Below are positions 50,301 to 58,716 of a DNA stretch of 64,000 bases, one piece after another (position 1 is the stretch's first letter; each line of letters begins with the position of its first letter). The notes under the pieces were generated by a model. The model worked only from the letters and a program-made list of their open reading frames with translations. It did not search any database and had not been told where the DNA came from. Source of the stretch: Antedon mediterranea (taxonomy: Eukaryota; Echinodermata; Crinoidea; Comatulida; Antedonidae). The translations under genes were made by a program, and so were the position numbers. Location of the stretch: the NCBI RefSeq assembly GCF_964355755.1, contig NC_092677.1:9136601-9200600 (forward strand). Direction: 5' to 3'.

Positions 50301-51511
50301 TAGCCATAGCATGATGTTGCATTAACTGATCATACAACAGTTTACATTGAGGTACTGTCAGAACGTCTTTATCAAAAGCTTCTAGAATTTCCTGAGCTGA
50401 TAGTAGTCCGAGCCGCACTTTCTTTAGAAGCATAGCAGAGTGATGTAAACGTGTTTCCTTGTCATATCGGATCCAGTTTATAACAGCTTTTAAGATCTGA
50501 AAAAGATGGATAAAAGTAACGGAAATGTAACTACTGTACCTGGTATGTAAAGTATCTTAATTACCACAAATTAGTTCCAAGCGGTGTAAACACACTTCTT
50601 TGATACACTCCTATTCACAGAACATGCATAATTTTTTGTAAAACAAACAAGGGGCAATATACCATTTTATAGCCCTATTAGGCTTTGTCTACACTATCAA
50701 ATTTTATGTGACAAAAAAAATGTGATGTGCCCATATATGGACATGTTGTCATATTACTACCATGGCCACAACACAATTTTGTTGTCCAATTAGTTTGATA
50801 GTGTACACATGTATATATAAGGGATACTTTTTTTGGGTCACAAACATGAATAGTACTACTGTACCTGTATGTTTAATAATTTACCTGATATTCACCACTA
50901 ACAGCTAAATTTTCTTTTTGCAAGAAATTAGCTAACCGTCTTGCAGTCATATACTCCAAGAAATCTTCCGTCTCGCAAACTTCAACAAAATTCCGTGTGA
51001 TGTATCTGTCTGCCGTTTCTCTTAAACTTTTCATATCAAAGTTATTTGCCATTTCTGATATTTTTAGAAAGTCAGCAAAGTGAAATTTCTCATGAAGAAA
51101 ACAATGTTCTATATAATCGACGCATTGGGTGACTGCAATAGGCATACTCAAATGATTCGCCGCAGCAAGCACATCAAACACATTGTCGGGAGTTAGCGCC
51201 AGTTGCGAAGAATACGCAAAATCTAAGATTAGTTGGAATGATTCTGCACATACATCCGTCTCTTCTTGAAATTCTATCACATCTTGCGACGATTCCTTAA
51301 GTCCTCCTGTGAACATTGCGCGGAAGTAATCACTGGCCCCTGATAGGATGATTTTGTGAGCGGAGAATTCTGCATCTTCTACTTTAATCTTAATATCACA
51401 GAATAATTCTTCGTGACGCAGTGCATGGAGGCTGTCCATTAAGTGCTGACCCCACCTTCGTTGATGTCCACTTGTGTCAAACATGACAAATGTTGGCGTT
51501 TGTGTATCCAT
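47364..51511 (-). CDS. Kelch-like BTB-BACK-kelch protein (3 exons)
   Basis: Likely substrate adaptor of CUL3 ubiquitin ligase. Exons 51511-50885, 50496-50236 and 48287-47364, all phase 0, give 603 residues, the usual length of the KLHL family. BTB: residues about 30-135 (HEELFCDIKIKVEDAEFSAH, LSGASDYFRAMF). BACK: about 140-245 across exons 1-2 (FADFLKISEMANNFDM; ILKAVINWIRYDKETRLHH). Kelch propeller: exon 3, with clear blades at MIAIGGHTS, HLFIAGGEY and YIYAIGGLDKDD and weaker ones after that (RIHIFKGHG, VFFFVNGF). The ATG at 51511 is chosen because no earlier ATG is in frame; an acceptor GATAG at 51542 suggests a spliced leader. The orthologue among the many KLHL genes cannot be named. Confidence 0.9.
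48461..50213. repeat. 29-copy minisatellite in the last intron of the kelch-like gene
   Basis: A unit of 53-56 bases (TTCTAGTGTTTTGAGCCCCC, then TCTCATACCCTAATAGAGTG, then ACCCAAAGAAAGGGG) is repeated 29 times from about 48602 to 50208 with very few substitutions; units differ mainly in lengths of the C and G runs. The strand asymmetry is strong (C-rich on plus, G-runs on minus). Left of it, 48461-48601 looks like the end of a pogo/Tigger-like element (CAGAAGAACCTCTATTGAGG after TA), and the right edge GGGTTCTACAG|TA mirrors this end loosely. Confidence 0.95.
50681..50808. mobile_element. Palindromic MITE, family 'GTCTGCAC', copy in kelch-like intron 1
   Basis: Ends GGCTTTGTCTACACTATCAA and AGTTTGATAGTGTACAC are inverted; inside is GTGATGTGCCCATATATGGA, shared with copies at 32475 and 60256. 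The right end is eroded. The remainder of this 388-base intron is plain. Confidence 0.7.
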
Positions 51512-51849
51512 TGTTGTGTTGTACGGTAACACAAATTTTACCTATCAATAAATGAAAAGAATTCCCTTGTTAAGACATTTCATAAATCTTAAATACGAAA
51601 CTAAATAAACATTTTGTTTATATTAAAATTTACATTAATTTTGTGTTGTGAAACTTTGTTTTTTATTTTACAGAATAGTAGTAAATGTTATTCTAACAAT
51701 AGCCGAATAACAAAAAGAGGAATTAGAAGATAGCCCTTTTTCTACAGTACCAACACATCAAGTGAATGGAGTTTAAAGTCTCTCCAGGTTTCTTCCCTCC
51801 TCCTCCTCCTAGCAGGAAACGAATATTCCTAATAACTAACCATCCCTCT

Positions 51850-52210
51850 CTAGAGAGTCTAGGCCCCTAGTAGGCCTAGTTTTGCTTTTTTAGGCCTATT
51901 TAGATTAGCCTAATAGTAAGGGCGGTGCTGGCTACTAGGCTGCTGAGCACTAGGCCTACCATAGATAGCTAAACCTATCATATAGGCTTCGGCCCTAGGC
52001 TTAGCTAGCATCCGCTCTTACTAGGCCTACTATCTACAGGCCTAGCTAGACTAGTTTGGCAGGGTCCAGGGCCCCTAGCTAGGCCTTATAGAGAGTTAGA
52101 GCGCCTATCTAGGCCTAGTAGAGCAGTAGTAGGCGCTATATAGGCCTAGGCCCTAGCCCTAGTAGGCCTAGCCTAGAGGGTCCACCCTAGTTAGACTAGG
52201 CCTAGTTTTC
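51850..52210. repeat. TAGGCCTA word cluster
   Basis: About two dozen TAGGC or GCCTA words occur in 360 bases, many of them as the palindrome TAGGCCTA or CTAGGCCTAG, with CTAG joining them. The rest of the window has such words only singly or in a weaker cluster near 36380-36610. Confidence 0.8.
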
Positions 52211-52859
52211 CTTCCAACATATTTTGTAAATGGCGGAAACCTGTTCTAAACCCCTATCTAGCCAAACTTATTGTTAAAAGGGAGCATCCAATAATGGTAA
52301 ATAAATAGTTTATAGCTGTTTACACACAAATATTGAAGCCGCCGCGAGGAGAGGAATTTCTATTTCACAATTTCACAATGCCCTCTGACGAATGGTGGCG
52401 CTTTCTATACTTTTATGGAGCGCTATTTGTGCCTTTATTGGCGTTGTGTTATACACTTTTTTAATCAACCAGTAATGTAGAATTGGTAAAACTCTGCCAA
52501 GTGTTAAGGCTTTAAATATTTGTTTAAGAAATTATTTAATGATTTTAAGGTATATTGCAAGGCAAAATAGAGAAACAATTGTTAGACTTTATAAATCTAT
52601 TGTAATGTTAATCTTTTTTGCTGCTTGTCATAGACACGTCTTTTTTGTTTGTTTTTTTTCCTTATGTGTTTCTCTCTGTATGAAATATAAATATAAAAAA
52701 AAACATTAAAAACTGTACATTATATAAATGATGAATGTTTATTTAAGTGCTTTGATTAACGTTGTTGAAATCTTCCCTGGTTTCATGTAGCTTGATGAAG
52801 AATGGAACCAACTAATTATCTAACTATCACGCATCAAGTCATTTTAAATATTTAAAAAA

Positions 52860-53267
52860 ACATATTGTCCCCCTGAAAAATAATTGTTTTAAATATTTTT
52901 TATAGAATATATGCCATAATAGTTATGCCATTATAAATATTTAATTTAAAGCAAAACATATTCAAACAATATGCGTTCTTTTTTTTTGTTATTAATCTTC
53001 ATTTTTCATATTTTTCAATTTTAATTTAATTTCTATTTCAATTTAATTTCAATTTCAATTTATTTCCACAATATAATAAAATACATACATAAATGCAGTG
53101 AAGTGATTATGTGGGGGGGGGGGGAGAGTCATATAAGTCATAAAGACTTTAAGTTTTACCCATCCCAAGATATTAACATAGAATACGAAAAAGAAAAAAA
53201 AAACATAAACTAACAATAAATAAAAGAAAACAAAGCTACACATTTTTTGGGACAATACATCTTTAAT
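52860..53267. mobile_element. TTAA-type MITE (copy 2), interrupted
   Basis: Shares ATTGTCCCCCTGAAAAA at the left and GGGACAATACATCTTTAA at the right with the copy at 44939. The right part, ATTAATCTTCATTTTTCAT, is followed by a 200-base insert of CAATTTAATTT repeats and a poly-G run before the terminal piece. Confidence 0.65.
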
Positions 53268-53599
53268 TAATTGAAAGCAGGGAGATGTAAACTTAGAGAA
53301 TCTTAGAAACGGCATTTTCAATAAGAAAATTAATATGTTGTGTCTAATTCTGGACTTCACCCCCGCGGAATAACACACAATTAACATACCTCACCGACTC
53401 AAACAAAGACCTTTATAAAACGATTTTTTGGACTGAACAGAACTGATCCTCTCGCTCGACTAAATAATACGCCTTCTATAACTGTTAAAATAATAGGCCA
53501 ACCTGCAGTTTGCATACCACATTATTACAGGTGTGCTTTAAACACGTGATATGCAGAATATTTCCTTCTTTATCAACTGCAGCCTCACTTCGAATCAGA

Positions 53600-54022
53600 C
53601 GTTCATATAATAGGTACGTGAGAGGTCGTCAGTTATTCACTCACTCACATACTTGTCTGCTTGAAAGAACCAAAAACATCTAAGGTAAGAATACGTACGG
53701 TTCACTGTACTTTTTAAAACAATATACAGTAACTTAGTAGCACATAGTTGCCGCTTCTATATTTGTTTATGCTATTGTTTAAAGGCATAGAACAATTTCT
53801 AAACGTCGGTGATAACTGAAAAAGCCACCCAAACGAGATTCGAACCCGGAATATTTTGCTTGTTTGATTTATCATTTTGTATTTGAATTCACATGGATAC
53901 CATAATAACTAGGTGGTGTAAGCCACAAAGGACGAGTCAATGACGTACTGCGTGCTCCATCCGATAGATAAATTACATGCGACTACTTCACTAAACAAAT
54001 GTATACTTCTTTTTTATTTTAG
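53600..54022 (+). other. Probable leader exon and intron of the histone H1 gene
   Basis: A donor TAAG|GTAAGA ends a non-coding exon at 53684, and TTTTATTTTAG at 54022 opens the coding exon 13 bases before the ATG. The intron contains a reverse-oriented tRNA-type B box (GGTTCGAATC, minus strand, 53837-53846). Confidence 0.6.
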
Positions 54023-54035
54023 AAGCACGGTCATC

Positions 54036-54740
54036 ATGTCTACTACCGAAACCGTAACGACTGGTGCTGGCACCCGGCCAAAAACATTGAACATCATCCT
54101 AGCTGCAATTGCGGACTTAGACGAAAAGAATGGGTCATCGGTAATTGCTATAAAACAGTGGATTCAAACCAAATACCCAGAAATTCCCGATAACCGATTG
54201 AAGGGAATGATGAAGAGAAGTTTAGCCAAAGGCTTGGAAATTAACGTTCTTGTCAGGCCCAAAAAATCAGAAGATTTGGTTGGAATGAAAGGTCGCTTCA
54301 AGCTTGGAAAACCACCAAAACCAATCAAAGCTCCGCCAAAAAAGAAAGTCCAAACAGTAAAAGGGGGGAAAGAGAACAAAAAGCCGCGTAAAAAAGCTTC
54401 AGTTGAAAATGGCTCGGCTGATGAAAGCAAGAAGTCGCCCAAAAAGTCGCCAAAAAAGAAATCGACAAAAACTAAGAAAGTTGCGGCTGCAGCTAAACCA
54501 CGTTCAGCCAGTAGTTCACCAGTGAAACCTAGCAAGTCGAAGAAGAATGTAAAACTTTCGCGTAGGAGTAAATCTCATTCACCAGCTAAAAAAATTACTA
54601 AGAAAATAGGCAAATCTCCGGCTTCTATAGGAAAGTCACCAGCTATCAAAAAGTCTAGATCTAAGGTAAAAATTAATGAAAAGGCGGCCTCAAACCCGAA
54701 ATCAAAATCTTCAAAGAAAAACAAAAAAGCTGACGAATGA
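54036..54740 (+). CDS. Linker histone H1-like protein
   Basis: Binds nucleosome entry/exit DNA and compacts chromatin. It has 234 residues: a short N-terminal tail, a winged-helix globular domain at about residues 14-92 (NIILAAIADLDEKNGSSVIA, RSLAKGLEINVLVRP, GMKGRFKLGK), then a Lys/Ala/Ser/Pro-rich tail with repeated SPKK and SPAK/SPAI motifs. The ATG at 54036 is used because the upstream in-frame ATG lies before the splice acceptor at 54022. Unlike replication-dependent H1, it has an upstream intron and an AATAAA signal, and no 3' stem-loop is visible, so it is probably a replacement or maternal variant. Subtype cannot be named. Confidence 0.9.
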   Translation: MSTTETVTTGAGTRPKTLNIILAAIADLDEKNGSSVIAIKQWIQTKYPEIPDNRLKGMMKRSLAKGLEINVLVRPKKSEDLVGMKGRFKLGKPPKPIKAPPKKKVQTVKGGKENKKPRKKASVENGSADESKKSPKKSPKKKSTKTKKVAAAAKPRSASSSPVKPSKSKKNVKLSRRSKSHSPAKKITKKIGKSPASIGKSPAIKKSRSKVKINEKAASNPKSKSSKKNKKADE

Positions 54741-54862
54741 ACATTATTGTAATATGTTGTGATTCAGGTTGGAGTGTAAATTAACTTGTAAATTATTGAT
54801 TGTATGTATTTTAATATAAAACTGGCACTATTATTTTGTATTTGTATGTACAGTATATTGTA

Positions 54863-54868
54863 AATAAA
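54863..54868 (+). terminator. Polyadenylation signal of histone H1
   Basis: AATAAA 123 bases after the stop, with a T-rich, GT-rich stretch just beyond. A direct repeat, GCATAAATGAATAGGTTTTT, occurs twice at 54943-54991, just past the gene. Confidence 0.65.
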
Positions 54869-54869
54869 T

Positions 54870-55554
54870 ATTTCTCAGATAAAATAGTTCTTAATTTGTC
54901 TTTGAACTTTATTTGTGGGCCTATATTTTAAAAAGATTTAGTATGCATAAATGAATAGGTTTTTAGCCATGCATAAATGAATAGGTTTTTAGCCAAACTC
55001 GTTTCAATAACTTGCAAGGGAGGCCAAGTTCCAATGTATGCTTCACACGAGTAGGCCTAACCTATGAATTCTCCGGTATTTGTTTTCTGGACGTGACGCA
55101 TTCGGCAGAAACCGTAAACAATTCATGAGACCCATTTACCATGAGACAGTACTTTGGAACCACATCGTTATGTTCAATAGTTTGGACAGGTCTTCGATGG
55201 TTTTTTAGGACATTATTTAGAGGGTTAGGTTCAGCCAATTTCCAGGATATGATCCTATCTTATTCATTTTCGGCAATTTTGCACTTCTCGAAAAGAAAGA
55301 AAAACAATCTAACAACTGTAGAATAATTGAATAATTTTGGTCATAATGACATAAACAGACATTTTGTGGATTTCCAAATTCACATGATTGTATATTCTGA
55401 GTGCCATAGTAAATTCGGTGATGTCCTCAACTTTTTATTTTATACGTTGATAAAACTCGGGAGAATTAAAAAATGTTCATTTGAGTTTAAACTAAACCTG
55501 GTTCTTTTATAAAATAATGTAATACTGTATAAAATAAACGTACTGTATGCATAC
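54870..55554. other. Gap between convergent histone H1 and BBS10
   Basis: Contains the tandem pair noted at 54943-54991 and otherwise AT-rich DNA. Two open frames of 61 codons (55141, 55327) show no likeness to a known protein and I do not call them genes. Confidence 0.5.
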
Positions 55555-55560
55555 TTTATT
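55555..55560 (-). terminator. BBS10 polyadenylation signal
   Basis: AATAAA on the minus strand only about 15 bases past the stop codon. If used, the 3' UTR would be about 30-40 bases. Confidence 0.6.
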
Positions 55561-55574
55561 CAACAAATTGACAT

Positions 55575-57272
55575 TCAAATGACAATGGCATCTATTTTCA
55601 TTAACAATTGTAACAATTCTAGAACATCTGTAAATAATCTCATTTTACTGTTCAGAGAAACAACTAGACCAATCTGAAAACCATCAATCAGTTTGCCAGT
55701 TTTACCGTCTATAGAAATCGTACCATTTCCTTTACTAACGTTATTGCTGGCTTCAGTTACTGTTGAAATCCAATTGTCTCTGCTTTTAGATACGAATGAG
55801 TTCTGGTGCAATGTCCGTGGTATGCTCAACACGGCCTCTGCAAATAATGTTGCTGCTAGCGCAAGATAATAATTGTCTCTATGACGTGTTGCATAATCGT
55901 TTAATATCTTGTTGACGATAAATTCGGCGGCACCTCCACCTGGTGTAGTGAAAACACGAGGCTGGATGGTGGACACCGGTTGAGATGCGGACTCATCTGT
56001 AGAATATTCGTGGCAACATGTATCTGCCTTGTGCAGACCATCTAAATCCCAGAGTTCAGTCCACATTCGTAGCACTTTCATTGCATTGCCAACTGCTCGC
56101 ACATACTCCGTCACAAGACCAGGAGACGGCGCACAGATGACAACTTGGTTAACTTTTACCATGTGTTCTGGAACAAGATTCACACACATTTTAGTCCCGA
56201 TTGCAATGCGTTCATAGCTTGCCAATACACCTATTGATAAATCATTTACATCACCCACATTCGTGTTTATTAAGACTCCAGTAAATTTGCTTACACGATC
56301 AACATCATCTGTAGATAATAAATTAACGACAGATATTTTATACTGATAGCATAAATGTTTTGAAGAATCCGACAAATTCTCGGTAGATAAAATCAAATTT
56401 ATACCAACATTGTTTAGGCATTTTAACTTCTGTTCAAGTGAAGTTGTTGAATATGTAAATAACCTCTCAACTTTATTTTTGTCATGCAAATGAATAGTAG
56501 TATGTGATAGAGGAGAAATATATTCTAGAGGACAATTCAAAAGAATGAATTTAACGGGTTTTCCTACTTGTTCTGGGACATTCACACATAGATCCTTTTG
56601 AATTACGATTCCCGGAATGACCTTTGACATGGAAACAGGTTGCCCACTGATCTTCAAAAATAAGTTTTGAAAGTCATCAATATTGTTATTAATTGATTGA
56701 TTCAAAGAATACGGACTATGGTAACAACTGGTAAATAGGCCTACAAGATTTATAACAAGTTCGGATAAAATGTTGACGGTAACCAAATCAAATTTACCAG
56801 CAATAGACGTCTTTACCAATTGTCTGCACGCCTCTTTTATTTCATTCTCTTTGTAAAAAATTGAATGTTTTTCTATTTCTTTCATAACTGTCGTCTGCAA
56901 GACAGTACTTAGTCTAGTGAACCCATCCCTCAGTTTAAATATATCATTTTCTCTTTCAGACAGAGATAATTTATTGGATATTTTACAGAGAAGTTCAGAA
57001 ATTATAAACACGAATGATTTCGAGTTATCTCCTGTTAAACGATGGTGAGAGATTATTGAATCTAAAATCATTCTACCCATTGGTGATTCAAATCTTATAG
57101 ACTGCATCAAAGCTACACCATCATTAGATATACATATATTCCCAGATGCAGAAGACAGCAGTGTTGATAGTCCATTTGGACCAAATGAATTCTTCAATAT
57201 ACTTTCTAACGTTTGGCAAACATGCAGAACAGCAGTTAAGTCAACCTTCTTAATATTTGTGCCGGAAGCCAT
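55575..57272 (-). CDS. BBS10: Bardet-Biedl syndrome 10 chaperonin-like protein (single coding exon)
   Basis: Vertebrate-type chaperonin relative that, with BBS6 and BBS12, helps CCT assemble the BBSome at the ciliary base. It has 565 residues with no coding intron. Matches to BBS10: VCQTLESILKNSFGPNGLST, SPMGRMILDSIISHH, SGQPVSMSKVIPGIVIQKDL and the C-terminal LLQLLMKIDAIVI. The chaperonin GDGTT nucleotide motif is altered to GDNSK (81-85), as in BBS10, so ATP hydrolysis is doubtful; SNDG (49-52) and FTTPGGGAAEF remain. It is shorter than the human protein (723), lacking the insertion between the apical and equatorial parts. The ATG at 57272 has a good context (AAAATGG); a CACAG acceptor near 57322 hints at a spliced leader. 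Confidence 0.9.
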   Translation of the reverse strand: MASGTNIKKVDLTAVLHVCQTLESILKNSFGPNGLSTLLSSASGNICISNDGVALMQSIRFESPMGRMILDSIISHHRLTGDNSKSFVFIISELLCKISNKLSLSERENDIFKLRDGFTRLSTVLQTTVMKEIEKHSIFYKENEIKEACRQLVKTSIAGKFDLVTVNILSELVINLVGLFTSCYHSPYSLNQSINNNIDDFQNLFLKISGQPVSMSKVIPGIVIQKDLCVNVPEQVGKPVKFILLNCPLEYISPLSHTTIHLHDKNKVERLFTYSTTSLEQKLKCLNNVGINLILSTENLSDSSKHLCYQYKISVVNLLSTDDVDRVSKFTGVLINTNVGDVNDLSIGVLASYERIAIGTKMCVNLVPEHMVKVNQVVICAPSPGLVTEYVRAVGNAMKVLRMWTELWDLDGLHKADTCCHEYSTDESASQPVSTIQPRVFTTPGGGAAEFIVNKILNDYATRHRDNYYLALAATLFAEAVLSIPRTLHQNSFVSKSRDNWISTVTEASNNVSKGNGTISIDGKTGKLIDGFQIGLVVSLNSKMRLFTDVLELLQLLMKIDAIVI

Positions 57273-58688
57273 TTTCACTTCAAACTTTTCCTTCTAAACA
57301 TTATTAATACTGAAATCCTACCTGTGGAAAGCAAAGTAAATAAAGAATATTGTATTCAATAATTAGCATAATCATATATAATATGAGTGTTAATAAATTA
57401 AATACACTTAATTATGAGATAGTGTACAAAGGAAATTAAATAAAGGACAAGACAATATTTATGTTTATGATGGCCCTAGTCTATGCAGGTGGTATGCCTA
57501 AATAAAGTACAATTTTAGTAGGAGGCCCTACATATTATAAGTAGTATTGATTACTAGGGCGGTGCCAATGTCATAACTACTCTACTGTATTTGCCCTGTA
57601 TACAAATTTACTACTACAGTACTATTAAGTGTACTCTAGTCTTAATTTAGGTAGAGAAGTGACAGTTAAGTTATTAATTAATAATATTGGTTCAGGTCAG
57701 AAAATTTCATTTTGCTAAAAAAAACGAAAATATACTCTCGAATTGCCTACTGTATAAAGTATAGCGCCTATAAACTTTGATTATTAATAACATGTTTAAT
57801 TGTAAATAAAATGTTAATTATCTAATCAAATAGATTTACTGTTATACCATTGTCCTAAGCATAGATGTGAATTAGCTGGTCTGTGTTTTCTTTGAATCGT
57901 CGCGACGCGTTGGGCAAAATCTCCCCCCGCCCCTCTGTCGTTGATATGGCAAGCAAAAACAAAACATGGGCCTGGCCTAGAAAAATCAACAGTGTTTAAC
58001 AGAAAGCATTCTACATCCTATAAAACTAATATGAATAGTAAAATACTCAATATAATAAAACATTTTAAACACATTTAAATTTGTACGAACCTAGCTACAA
58101 AAACATAAATTTGTTAGGTTTACAAACAAACTTGTGTGGGTGCTGACATGACAGGCTCTTTCAACAATTCTTTTTTATATATTCAAAATAAAAGTCACCA
58201 TAGGCCTAGTCACCATTTAAAAATTATGAGTTTGATAAATTACTAACTTAAAATATTTTCATAATTTAATATTTCATAAGCAACAGGTATAACAATAATC
58301 ACCATAATTCTATCATAAATGTGTTAAAATATGTAAAGTTTGTGTATGCCTACTAACCTCACATGAAATTTGTTCACTCAACCGTGTAATAAAACCACAA
58401 TAAAGAAGAGGGAGAGAAAAATGGTGAACAGTTGATCAATCGAATGTGAAGGAAGAAGGGTTTGACTTCAAAAGGGGTGTAGGTAGGATCTCATACACAA
58501 TGTTGCTTTTATGGTAATATCATTAAGCTCAACAACATAATGATAATTAAGCTATTTTATTTCAAATACAGGTATTAATTAAACCAGAGTATAAAGTCAT
58601 GTCGAAATGCCTATATACATTTATACTGTCCTCTACTTTTCAACCTTTTCAAGTTTTTGTTTTGCTAAATTCATTTATTTCTTTTCAG
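57273..58688. promoter_or_regulatory. Divergent region between BBS10 and SLC38A7
   Basis: Gene-free. Around 57900-57960 it is C-rich with CpG (GTCGCGACGCGTTGGG), the most promoter-like spot. I found no perfect X-box for the ciliary gene. The SLC38A7 coding exon is entered through a TTTTCAG acceptor at 58688. Confidence 0.4.
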
Positions 58689-58716
58689 GTGATCAGAAAA
58701 TAGAGCATCCCAAAAT

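Larger units (their letters stand above)
51512..53640. promoter_or_regulatory. Divergent intergenic region between the kelch-like gene and histone H1
   Basis: Holds a cluster of TAGGCCTA-like words (51850-52210), then plain DNA with CpG near 52340-52440, then a broken TTAA-type MITE (52860-53267) carrying an inserted CAATTTAATTT-rich block and a G10-type run near 53113. Both flanking genes should start in this interval, but no TATA or initiator is certain. Confidence 0.5.

Noticed and set aside
53940-54035. Upstream in-frame ATG at 53940 for histone H1
   Set aside because: A strong splice acceptor at 54022 lies between it and the conserved start, so it is probably intronic.
54164-54535. Phe-rich minus-strand frame of 123 codons
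   Set aside because: Antisense of the Lys-rich histone tail.
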